NCBI GenBank assembly: GCA_902563835.1
Contig: CACEZB010000004.1
Location: forward strand, 1 to 64,000
DNA from: an uncultured SAR86 cluster bacterium
GTDB taxonomy: Bacteria > Pseudomonadota > Gammaproteobacteria > Magnimaribacterales > D2472
Length of the DNA stretch: 64,000 nucleotides
Direction: 5' to 3'
Positions 57,029 to 64,000 of the stretch are shown one piece after another (positions within the stretch are counted from its first letter, which is position 1; each line of letters opens with the position of its first letter). Both the position numbers and the translations under genes were made by a program. Below the pieces are notes generated by a model that ran no database searches, was not told where the DNA came from, and saw only the letters and a list, made by a program, of their open reading frames with translations.

Positions 57029-58114
57029 TTATTTAGGCATAGATTCAACATAAAGAGATGTAGAAGGATATGCAAATTCAGATTTATTTTCTTTAACTAT
57101 TTTCATTATATTGAAAATTAATTTTTCTTTAACCTGATTGAATGCTGCAAAACCCATTGGATCCGCATATGCAACTATTAACATATCTATTGAACTACCT
57201 CCCAACTCGACAATTCTTACAACAGGATCTAGATCACCTTCTGTTGTAAAATCATTACTTGAAATGATATATTTTTTTACATCATTTCTTATGGATTCAA
57301 GCTGTTCTACGCTTGTTGAATAAATTAAATTAATTTTCCAATTAATTCTTCTATTAATCATTTCACCATGGTTTATAACTTTTACATCTGAAAGATCCTT
57401 GTTTGGGATTACCATTGGAGCTGTATCAAATGTTCTTATAACAGTTGACCTAAAGCCTATACTTTCTACAATCCCATGTAATTGTCCGCTTACCTCAATT
57501 CTGTCACCTGGTTGAAATCTATGTTCACCAATAATAAGTATTCCAGATATAAGATTTTTAAAGAAATCTTGTGCTCCTAATGCAACCGCAACTGAGAAAA
57601 GTCCTAATCCAGCAACTAGAGGCCCAATTTGAATACCAAAGATATCTAAAATTATTGCAATACCTATTACCCATACAATAAATTTAGAAGCACGCTCTAA
57701 CCACATTTGCATTGATGCAGTTAACCATGAGCTTGTGGAAAGAGCTTCAAAGATTGGTTTTACACTATTTGCTAGAACACTAAAAATAGTAAAAATTACA
57801 AATGCTTTAACTATATTGGTTGCTATATCACCAATTACTCCTGACAAAGGAAGTATTAATGTGCATACATAAAGGGCTATTGTTATTGGCACTAAACCAA
57901 TTGGCTTTTTTAGAGCATTTAAGATCTCATCATCAATTTTTGAATCTGTTTTATCAGCAAGTTTTGTAAACGCATTTAAGATTACAGAAATAATAAAACT
58001 TCTAAATAAAAATGCTATTAATATTACTATTAACGATAAGATGATAGAGCCAAGATCTATACCAAGAAAACCGCTATTCCAAACATCTATTACTAAATTG
58101 TTAAAATTTTCCAT
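57029..58114 (-). CDS. Mechanosensitive channel of the MscS family
   Basis: A 361-aa channel with several N-terminal helices, the pore-lining TM3 (GLGLFSVAVALGAQDFFKNLISG) and the beta-domain (IEVSGQLHGIVESIGFRSTVIRT) of MscS. It protects against osmotic downshock. The neighbouring genes on the minus strand are 12 nt and 60 nt away. Confidence 0.92.
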   Translation of the reverse strand: MENFNNLVIDVWNSGFLGIDLGSIILSLIVILIAFLFRSFIISVILNAFTKLADKTDSKIDDEILNALKKPIGLVPITIALYVCTLILPLSGVIGDIATNIVKAFVIFTIFSVLANSVKPIFEALSTSSWLTASMQMWLERASKFIVWVIGIAIILDIFGIQIGPLVAGLGLFSVAVALGAQDFFKNLISGILIIGEHRFQPGDRIEVSGQLHGIVESIGFRSTVIRTFDTAPMVIPNKDLSDVKVINHGEMINRRINWKINLIYSTSVEQLESIRNDVKKYIISSNDFTTEGDLDPVVRIVELGGSSIDMLIVAYADPMGFAAFNQVKEKLIFNIMKIVKENKSEFAYPSTSLYVESMPK

Positions 58115-58173
58115 ATAAATATATTTAAAATCCTATTTTATGTTGATTTTATACTTTTAACAAAAAGTACGAT

Positions 58174-58875
58174 TTATTTACTTATCCTATCTTTTATAAA
58201 ATATGGCAAGTAAATCAAATAAAAGACAGCAATTGCTAAAGGAGTGGTGTATAGAATATGTAATGGTGGATCAGGGAACATATCCATCAACGAAGCTCCA
58301 TCAGGTTTTGCAATCAAGTACCAGAAATTTGCTGGTTCACCTAATAAAATATTAATAGCATAAACAATAGGCAATAAAATAAATAAAGTAATTGCTGTTA
58401 CTTTTAATATATCCTTGCCATATGGACGGTTTCCTAAACTAACAGTTGCATACATTATTCCAACAACTATCATTCCATGACCGATCATAAAGAATATGTA
58501 ATCTAAATCATGATGGCTTATATCTGGCGTAAGAATTGCCATGGTTGCACCACCTAACCCCCAAAAGAAAGCGCATAGATATAATATTTTTGGACCACCT
58601 AATAAAAATATAATTAAAAATATTTCTGAAAGATCACACATATGCAGGGGGATTGTTTCTCTCCAATCATATGGATTGGCCAAAAGATATAAATCTTTAT
58701 ATGGCGAGATAATGACATGTAAAAAAATTATGGCAGCTATAATTTTACTCATTGTAGATTTTTGATCTTCTGTTTTATTTTTATAAAATTTTGGCAATAA
58801 AACAGATACAACTATAACCGTAGCTATTGTTATAAGATGAACAGTCCCAAACATTGCAAATGGTGTGCCAAACAT
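58174..58875 (-). CDS. TIGR02206/YwaF-like membrane protein
   Basis: A 233-aa protein with about six helices. The conserved HVIISPYKDL, LPLHMCDLSE-like (IPLHMCDLSE) and YDIFFMIGHG-like (YIFFMIGHG) segments match the YwaF/TIGR02206 family. Function unknown. Confidence 0.8.
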   Translation of the reverse strand: MFGTPFAMFGTVHLITIATVIVVSVLLPKFYKNKTEDQKSTMSKIIAAIIFLHVIISPYKDLYLLANPYDWRETIPLHMCDLSEIFLIIFLLGGPKILYLCAFFWGLGGATMAILTPDISHHDLDYIFFMIGHGMIVVGIMYATVSLGNRPYGKDILKVTAITLFILLPIVYAINILLGEPANFWYLIAKPDGASLMDMFPDPPLHILYTTPLAIAVFYLIYLPYFIKDRISK

Positions 58876-58918
58876 TACTCTTTACCTATCTGATTAATTT
58901 TTAAGATTATATTATTTT

Positions 58919-60898
58919 TTAGTTTAATTTTAAAATATCTAACAACGTGCCTTCAGTTAATATTGCTGGCAATATTTTTGATTCTTGCATTCCAGGCTTC
59001 CAATATATATAAAGTGGAACCCCATTTCTATTATATTTTTCTAAGGTTCTTAAGATCTCATTATTTTTATTTGTCCAATCAGCTACAATATATTCAATAT
59101 TATTTTCTTTGAGATATTGTTTTACCTTAGGCCTAGAAAGGGCAATTTTGTCATTGGCTTGACATGTTATACACCAAGCAGCAGTAAAATTAATTAAATA
59201 TGCTTGGTTATTTTTTTTAAAATTTTCTTCAATATTTGAATCCCAGACACCATATTCAGAATATTGGTTTACAGAACCTAAATTAGTATCTCCTTTCTCA
59301 CCAGATGTTATATATACTCCTTCAAAAGAAATTGTTGTAAGGATTAATACCCAAATAAGAAGTTGTATTTTTTTATTTGTTATTTTTAATGTTAACCAGA
59401 ATAGACTAGAAATAATAAGAATTGAAATTAATAAACTAATCACTAAATTTGAATTTGTTTGCAGACTAAAAACCCATACAAGCCATAAAGTTGTAGCAAA
59501 CATTGGAAAAGCAAAAAACTCTTTTAATGTAATCATCCATTTACCAGATTTTGGTAATAATTTAATTAGGCTTGGGTTGATAGATAAAATAAAGTAAGGC
59601 ATTGCAAAACCTATTCCTAGTGATGCAAATATTGGCATTGTAATTGCAGACGGTTGAACTAATGCATATCCAAGGGCAGCCCCCATAAATGGAGCTGTGC
59701 ATGGCGAGGCCACAATAACAGCAAGCACTCCTGTCAAAAAAGATCCGCTAACATTATTTGATCCAATGCCACCAAGTCTAGTTAAAGATGAGCCGATATT
59801 TACATCTGTTAATAAGATCATACCTATTAAGAACATTAATATGCTTAACATAGCAACTATTATTGGTGACTGTAGTTGAAAACCCCATCCAAGATAATTC
59901 CCTGTCTGTTTTAAAATTATAAGAGATAAACCAATTAGCAGGAATGATATTAAAACACCTAAACAAAATGATAATGCATGTAATCTTATTTTTAATTTTG
60001 ATTGATTCCCTAAAGAAACGAAACTTAAAATTTTTAAAGAAATTATTGGAAATACACAGGGCATCAGATTCAATATCAGGCCGCCTAGAAATGCAAAAAT
60101 AATTGCTTGTAAGAAAGTAATTGATAATGCTTGTAGTTTCTTATCATTTACCTCAGCATTTATTAAAAATATTTCATCACCATTTACCGATAAAACTCCA
60201 CTAATAGAACTTAGGTTTGATATCCCTTCAATAATAGGTACTTTTAGCAACCAATTATTTTCTTCTTTCGTAAGTATCTGTATTCCAGGATGATCTACAA
60301 TATTTTGATTATCTATAAAAAATGTAATTAAATTAATTTGATTGTTATAAGAAAATCTTAATTCAATGAACTGACTATCAATTTCAGCAAGAACAGGTAA
60401 TGTTATAGAAGGGACTAAATCATTCCATGCTATCAATTCATTATCTATTATAATTTCATCTATTGAGGTTTCTATTAATGCTTTTTCAGGTACACAAACA
60501 TCATCACATATCAAAAAATCAATATTTAATTTTATTTTTGAATTTAAAGAATCCTTTTTAATATATTCAAATGGAAATATTACAAAATTCTTATAACCAT
60601 AAGTCATCAATGGTTCGTATGGAATGAGTTCTGGTCTTGGCCATTTAATTTCACCAATTTTTATATTTTCATCAGTATCCCATTGAATTTTTATCGGTCC
60701 GCCTGAATCGCCAGGATTTTTCCAATAGGTATGCCAATTTTTTTGCATATCCATTTTTATCCCAATTAGATTATTTTTATTTTCAGATTCTGGATAATTA
60801 AATTTAACTAATGAAACATTTGCATGACCAGTATTTACTGGTTCAGCTTCAATAAAAATGAATAATGTAAATAAGAAGAATATTTTTAGTAGCTTCAT
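58919..60898 (-). CDS. DsbD/ScsB-like protein-disulfide reductase
   Basis: A 659-aa protein delivering cytoplasmic reducing power to the envelope. An N-terminal signal and DsbD alpha-like domain (CDDVCVPEKALIE) are followed by eight helices with the redox-active NLMPCVFPI and SPCTAPFMG Cys residues and a C-terminal thioredoxin domain with AAWCITC near residue 567. Likely electron donor for CcmG and other envelope thioredoxins. Confidence 0.92.
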   Translation of the reverse strand: MKLLKIFFLFTLFIFIEAEPVNTGHANVSLVKFNYPESENKNNLIGIKMDMQKNWHTYWKNPGDSGGPIKIQWDTDENIKIGEIKWPRPELIPYEPLMTYGYKNFVIFPFEYIKKDSLNSKIKLNIDFLICDDVCVPEKALIETSIDEIIIDNELIAWNDLVPSITLPVLAEIDSQFIELRFSYNNQINLITFFIDNQNIVDHPGIQILTKEENNWLLKVPIIEGISNLSSISGVLSVNGDEIFLINAEVNDKKLQALSITFLQAIIFAFLGGLILNLMPCVFPIISLKILSFVSLGNQSKLKIRLHALSFCLGVLISFLLIGLSLIILKQTGNYLGWGFQLQSPIIVAMLSILMFLIGMILLTDVNIGSSLTRLGGIGSNNVSGSFLTGVLAVIVASPCTAPFMGAALGYALVQPSAITMPIFASLGIGFAMPYFILSINPSLIKLLPKSGKWMITLKEFFAFPMFATTLWLVWVFSLQTNSNLVISLLISILIISSLFWLTLKITNKKIQLLIWVLILTTISFEGVYITSGEKGDTNLGSVNQYSEYGVWDSNIEENFKKNNQAYLINFTAAWCITCQANDKIALSRPKVKQYLKENNIEYIVADWTNKNNEILRTLEKYNRNGVPLYIYWKPGMQESKILPAILTEGTLLDILKLN

Positions 60899-60925
60899 TT
60901 CTTTATTATTTCTTTAATGCCATTA

Positions 60926-60944
60926 GGGGTGCATTATGCACCCC
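60926..60944 (-). other. Hairpin between hsp20 and the DsbD-like gene
   Basis: A perfect 9-bp stem (GGGGTGCAT/ATGCACCCC) with a one-base centre, downstream of hsp20. The transcribed strand lacks a T run after it, so it is an imperfect terminator; RNA processing or stabilisation between the genes is the alternative. Confidence 0.45.
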
Positions 60945-60964
60945 CATTTCCACTTTGTGGAGTA

Positions 60965-61417
60965 TTATTTATTTGAGATTCTTTTTGGTGATTTAATCTC
61001 AATCATTCTAGGTTTTTTTTCATCAGGAATGATTTTTTCTAGATTTACAGTTAATAACCCGTTTACTAGTTCTGCTCCTTGAACAACAACATCTTCAGAT
61101 AATGTGAATTGTTGCTTAAAAGCTCTTTGAGCAATTCCTTGATATACAACCTTATTTTCTCCATTTACTACCTCAGTTTTTGGTCCGTCGTAACTTACCG
61201 TTAAAACTCCATCGGCAAGCTCGATTTGAATATCATCTTTTGACAAACCAGCAACTGCAATTTCAATAGCAAAAAAATTACCATCTTTACTTATGTTGTA
61301 AGGTGGATAGCTTGAAGAACGATCGTTAGATTCCGAAAGTCTTTGCAATCTATCAAATAAAGGTTCAAACCCTAATACGCGAGTGGTAAAAAATGGATCA
61401 GTAAAATTAAGTATCAT
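60965..61417 (-). CDS. Small heat shock protein Hsp20 (IbpA-like)
   Basis: A 150-aa alpha-crystallin-domain chaperone. Class A-type N-terminus (PFFTTRVLGFEPLFDRL), the alpha-crystallin domain with VAGLSKDDIQIELADGVLTV and the C-terminal I-x-I-like tail (MIEIK). It has a strong AAGGAGG ribosome site (61423-61429 on this strand) and a structured leader. Confidence 0.94.
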   Translation of the reverse strand: MILNFTDPFFTTRVLGFEPLFDRLQRLSESNDRSSSYPPYNISKDGNFFAIEIAVAGLSKDDIQIELADGVLTVSYDGPKTEVVNGENKVVYQGIAQRAFKQQFTLSEDVVVQGAELVNGLLTVNLEKIIPDEKKPRMIEIKSPKRISNK

Positions 61418-61510
61418 AATAGTCCTCCTTATAAGCGACTTTATTTATGTGTATCTTTAAAAAAGCATACACTCGTTAATGCGAGAATCCGTTATGGCAT
61501 TCTCATCAAT
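61418..61510 (-). promoter_or_regulatory. Hsp20 structured leader
   Basis: Two hairpins lie in the presumed leader: CTCG/CGAG (61472-61484) and GAGAAT(g)CC/GGATTCTC (61483-61504). AGTC and GACT flank the ribosome site and could weakly pair across it. A thermosensor is possible but the evidence is weak. Confidence 0.35.
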
Positions 61511-61514
61511 TAAT

Positions 61515-61542
61515 ATTTATAGGCAATTTTAGCTTTTTCAAC
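61515..61542 (-). promoter_or_regulatory. Candidate sigma-32 promoter of hsp20
   Basis: On the minus strand GTTGAA (61537-61542) and CCTATAAAT (61515-61523) are separated by 13 nt, near the heat-shock consensus CTTGAA-N13-15-CCCCATNT. The inferred start lies about 90 nt before the gene. Confidence 0.45.
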
Positions 61543-61597
61543 CTTTATTTTTTTTGTTAAATAAAATATGCTTATCTAAATAATTTTTATAATAAAA

Positions 61598-61999
61598 ATG
61601 ATCAAAAATATAATAACTTTTACATTACTCATAATTTTAATCTCTTTCGATATCAATGCAGATGGCGATGAAGTAGTTATAGAAGAAGGGCAAAAATGGT
61701 CATTAGAAAAAAGAAGCAATAAATTATCTCCAACAAATAGTAAAGTCTTATATTTTTTTTCAACTGATGCATATAATACCTATCATGCCAGGATATTTTC
61801 AGACTTATATATAGTTGATGGAAGAAATTTAGTAAGACTGAATACTGGCGATAAGATAGAAGTCATTCAACCAAAACATCAATCAAGGGTATATGAAGTT
61901 AAACTACTATCTGGATATGAAAAGGATAGAAAGTATTTTGTGATAAAAGAAGATTTGTTAAATGATTATAAATTAGTTGAAAAAACAAATGAAATATAA
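61598..61999 (+). CDS. Exported protein of unknown function
   Basis: A 133-aa secreted protein (signal peptide to about residue 21). The mature part has a regular strand pattern (KVLYFFSTDAYNTYHARIF, VRLNTGDKIEVIQ) like a small beta-rich domain. Overlaps the following lipoprotein gene by 11 nt. No family recognised. Confidence 0.7.
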   Translation: MIKNIITFTLLIILISFDINADGDEVVIEEGQKWSLEKRSNKLSPTNSKVLYFFSTDAYNTYHARIFSDLYIVDGRNLVRLNTGDKIEVIQPKHQSRVYEVKLLSGYEKDRKYFVIKEDLLNDYKLVEKTNEI

Positions 62000-62453
62000 A
62001 AAACAATACTATTACTTATGCATGTTATTTTTTATATTTTCATGCACAAATATGTCATATCGACCTGATGTTGTAAGCAAATCTGATGCTCAAAAGCAAC
62101 AATATGTAGTTTTAGGATCTATTTTACAGATAACAAAAGTTACCATTGAAGGTGATAGAGAGACGGGTGCTGCTGCCGGGGCATTAATAGGAGCAGCAGC
62201 TGGAGAAAGTGTTACTGACTCTGAACCTGAATCGGATATTGCTGCAATAGTTGGCGGGCTTGTAGGCTCAAAAGTTGGAGCAGAAGTTGGTTCGAATCTT
62301 ACAAAAAAAGATGGAGTAGAATTATTAATTAAAACTGACAGTGGAAAGCTGATCTCTATAATTCAAGAAATTAGTAAATATAATTTTGAAATAAATCAAA
62401 AAGTACAAATTATTAAAAGAAATGGAAAATCAAGAGTTCTCCCTTTTGATTGA
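61989..62453 (+). CDS. Glycine-zipper lipoprotein (SlyB-like)
   Basis: Outer-membrane lipoprotein of 154 aa. ATG 61989 gives a signal ending in FIFSC; a TTG 12 nt earlier is a less likely start. The central segment (GAAAGALIGAAAGE, IVGGLVGSKVGAEVGS) is a pair of glycine-zipper helices as in SlyB/Pcp. Role in envelope integrity is the family expectation. Confidence 0.85.
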   Translation: MKYKKQYYYLCMLFFIFSCTNMSYRPDVVSKSDAQKQQYVVLGSILQITKVTIEGDRETGAAAGALIGAAAGESVTDSEPESDIAAIVGGLVGSKVGAEVGSNLTKKDGVELLIKTDSGKLISIIQEISKYNFEINQKVQIIKRNGKSRVLPFD

Positions 62454-62893
62454 TGAGCTCTGAATTATCATCTTTAATTTATAATAAAGCATTAGACATT
62501 CTTTCAAGAAGAGAGCACTCTGCACATGAGCTAAAATTAAAACTACATAAAAAATATGAAGCAATTTCTGAAATTGAAGAAGTTATTACCAAATTAGAAA
62601 GCAATAATTTATTAAATGATTTTAGGTTTGCTGAAACATATGCTCGTATTAGGAAGAGAAAAGGTTTTGGCCCAAATAAAATTCATTATGAGCTTACAAA
62701 TAAAGGTATTAAGGAATCCATTTCAAATGAAATAATTTCAGCTGAAGATGGATGGGCGCATGCCGCATTACAAGCATTTAGAAAAAAATACAGAGATGGA
62801 ATTTCTGAAGATACAAAAGAAAGATTAAAACAAAAAAACTTTCTTCATAATCGAGGTTTTAGTTTTAAAGAAATTGAATCAGTTTTTAGTTAG
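62453..62893 (+). CDS. recX: Regulatory protein RecX
   Basis: Modulator of RecA, 146 aa built of three-helix repeats: ALDILSRREHSAHELKLKLHKK, then RFAETYARIRKRKGFGPNKI and the C-terminal FLHNRGFSFKEIESVF. The ATG shares one base with the previous stop. recA is not in this window, unlike in many genomes where it adjoins recX. Confidence 0.88.
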   Translation: MSSELSSLIYNKALDILSRREHSAHELKLKLHKKYEAISEIEEVITKLESNNLLNDFRFAETYARIRKRKGFGPNKIHYELTNKGIKESISNEIISAEDGWAHAALQAFRKKYRDGISEDTKERLKQKNFLHNRGFSFKEIESVFS

Positions 62894-62914
62894 GACATGT
62901 TATGATTTATTGCT

Positions 62915-64000
62915 ATGTCTTATGAGGTTTTAGCAAGAAAATATAGACCAACAAACTTTGAGGAAGTTGTTGGACAAGAGCATATTGTCAAAGCTTTAAC
63001 TAATGGTATCGAGCAACAAAGAATTCACCAAGCATTTATTTTTTCAGGAACCAGGGGGGTTGGAAAAACAACTCTTGCAAGAATTCTAGCTAAATGTCTA
63101 AATTGTGAAAAAAAAGATATCCCCGTTACTATTCCTTGTGATAAATGTTCAAATTGCGAAGAAATAAAATCTGGAAGAAATATAGATTTTCTTGAAATTG
63201 ATGCTGCCTCAAATACACAGGTAGATAAGATTAGGGATCTTATTGAGACTGTTGAATATAAGCCAGCTAAAGGAAGGTATAAGGTATATTTAATAGATGA
63301 AGTTCACATGCTATCAACTCAGAGTTTTAATGCTCTTTTAAAAACCCTTGAAGAACCTCCACCTCATGTAATATTTATTTTTGCAACCACAAATCCAGAA
63401 AAGATTCCTAAAACAGTTCAATCTAGGTGTTTGCAACTAAATTTAAAGACAGTTAATGAAAAACTATTATCTAAACATATTCAAAAAATATTAAAAAAAG
63501 AAAAAATAAATTTTGATGATGAAAGTACTTTTATGATCTCTAGTTCTGCAAAAGGCTCAGTAAGAGATGCTCTTACCTTTTTAGATCAAGCACTTGCTCA
63601 TGGAAAAGGAGAGCTCAAACAAGATGATGTTAAGAAGCTTTTAGGAACAATAGATGACTCACTATTAATTGACCTTATTGATGGGGTTGTAGATGGAGAC
63701 GGCAAAAAAGTCTTTAATACTTTGTATGAAATTGAGCAATTATCTCCTGAATACGATTCAATTTTAAAAGATATAATAGCGATGCTTCACCAGATATCAT
63801 TAGAACAAGTTTTAGAGAATTCCAATATTGATCATATTAAAGAGATGGCTACAAAGGTTGATAATGAGTTTTGTCAATTATTGTATGAAATAGCTATGAA
63901 TGCTTATTCTAAATTTAATGTTCATCCCAATCCAAAAGAGGCATTAGAGATATGTCTTCTAAGAATGTTAACTTTTAATCCATTGAATAAATTATCTGAG
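62915..64000 (+). CDS. dnaX: DNA polymerase III gamma/tau subunit, partial (runs off the window)
   Basis: Clamp-loader ATPase. The start ATG at 62915 gives SYEVLARKYRPTNFEEVVGQ; Walker A is GTRGVGKTT (residues 45-53), four Cys form the zinc site (CLNC and CDKCSNC), Walker B is LIDEVHML and the sensor region is ATTNPEKIP. The 362 codons present are open to the window edge, so the C-terminal tau part is missing here only because of the cut. Confidence 0.97.
   Translation, partial: MSYEVLARKYRPTNFEEVVGQEHIVKALTNGIEQQRIHQAFIFSGTRGVGKTTLARILAKCLNCEKKDIPVTIPCDKCSNCEEIKSGRNIDFLEIDAASNTQVDKIRDLIETVEYKPAKGRYKVYLIDEVHMLSTQSFNALLKTLEEPPPHVIFIFATTNPEKIPKTVQSRCLQLNLKTVNEKLLSKHIQKILKKEKINFDDESTFMISSSAKGSVRDALTFLDQALAHGKGELKQDDVKKLLGTIDDSLLIDLIDGVVDGDGKKVFNTLYEIEQLSPEYDSILKDIIAMLHQISLEQVLENSNIDHIKEMATKVDNEFCQLLYEIAMNAYSKFNVHPNPKEALEICLLRMLTFNPLNKLSE

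Noticed and set aside
1..64000. CRISPR arrays, insertion sequences, prophage or integron
   Set aside because: Reading both strands I saw no regularly spaced repeats, transposase, integrase or phage structural genes.

Overview
This AT-rich window (by eye roughly 30-35% G+C) is densely packed, with genes on both strands, very short spacers and many ATGA or one-base overlaps. It reads as a chromosomal segment of a streamlined marine gammaproteobacterium. I favour a SAR86-like organism because of the low G+C, two large TonB-dependent receptors, a periplasmic HExxH metalloprotease, a PreP-type M16 protease, several acyl-CoA dehydrogenases and a P450, and the gammaproteobacterial smc-zipA-ligase order. 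The affiliation is an inference. I see no insertion sequence, prophage, integron or CRISPR array.

Layout. 45-9515: a secreted zinc metalloprotease, an SDR, an MBL-fold hydrolase, an unknown multi-pass membrane protein, then a tight run of folE, maf, a PTPS/QueD-like gene, cysS and a PNPOx-like flavoprotein. 9572-15420: a small secreted NTF2-like protein, tRNA-Arg(CCT), thrS overlapping yidD, and a 963-aa TonB-dependent receptor closed by a terminator. 15435-17749: a hotdog thioesterase, a secreted EEP-family phosphodiesterase, a MerC-like protein and a cupin. 17886-25792: metY, a truncated GT2-like gene and a complete cytochrome c maturation operon, ccmABCDEFGH, including a 55-codon ccmD, followed by a membrane protein in the place of ccmI. 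25817-30526: a chromosome-maintenance block with a very short SMC protein, ZipA, a T4-type ATP-dependent DNA ligase where NAD-dependent ligA normally sits, and a lysozyme-fold lipoprotein.

30527-39369: an M16C protease, two lipoproteins (one an alkylsulfatase-like MBL enzyme), a pair of adjacent acyl-CoA dehydrogenases and small membrane proteins. 39423-43250: tRNA-Leu(TAG), a protein with a Gly/Asp tail, a four-helix membrane protein, then a candidate structured leader RNA with its own promoter and terminator in front of a second TonB-dependent receptor. 43298-49638: P450 plus MFS transporter, a thioredoxin-like protein, a DUF4345-like protein, a Na+/Ca2+ exchanger, an SDR and a LysR regulator. 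49802-58875: a LysR-linked acyl-CoA dehydrogenase, sbcB, an alpha/beta hydrolase, tRNA-Val(GAC), a pseudoazurin, a serine hydrolase, an SLC13 permease, MscS and a YwaF-like protein. 58919-64000: a DsbD-like reductase, Hsp20 with a possible sigma-32 promoter, an unknown secreted protein, a glycine-zipper lipoprotein, recX and the start of dnaX, which runs off the window.

How the genes fit together: outer-membrane uptake (two TonB receptors), intracellular oxidation of acyl or isoprenoid-type substrates (P450, paired acyl-CoA dehydrogenases, SDRs, thioesterase) and c-type cytochrome assembly (Ccm, CcmG, DsbD, pseudoazurin) suit an aerobic heterotroph. The most unusual block is 25817-29928: an SMC with intact ATPase ends but no room for a canonical hinge, next to a phage-type ligase at the ligA locus. 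Other points of note are the leader RNA at 40714-40811, a PTPS-family protein that has lost two zinc-ligand histidines, and a tRNA-Val with C instead of the near-universal U at position 33.
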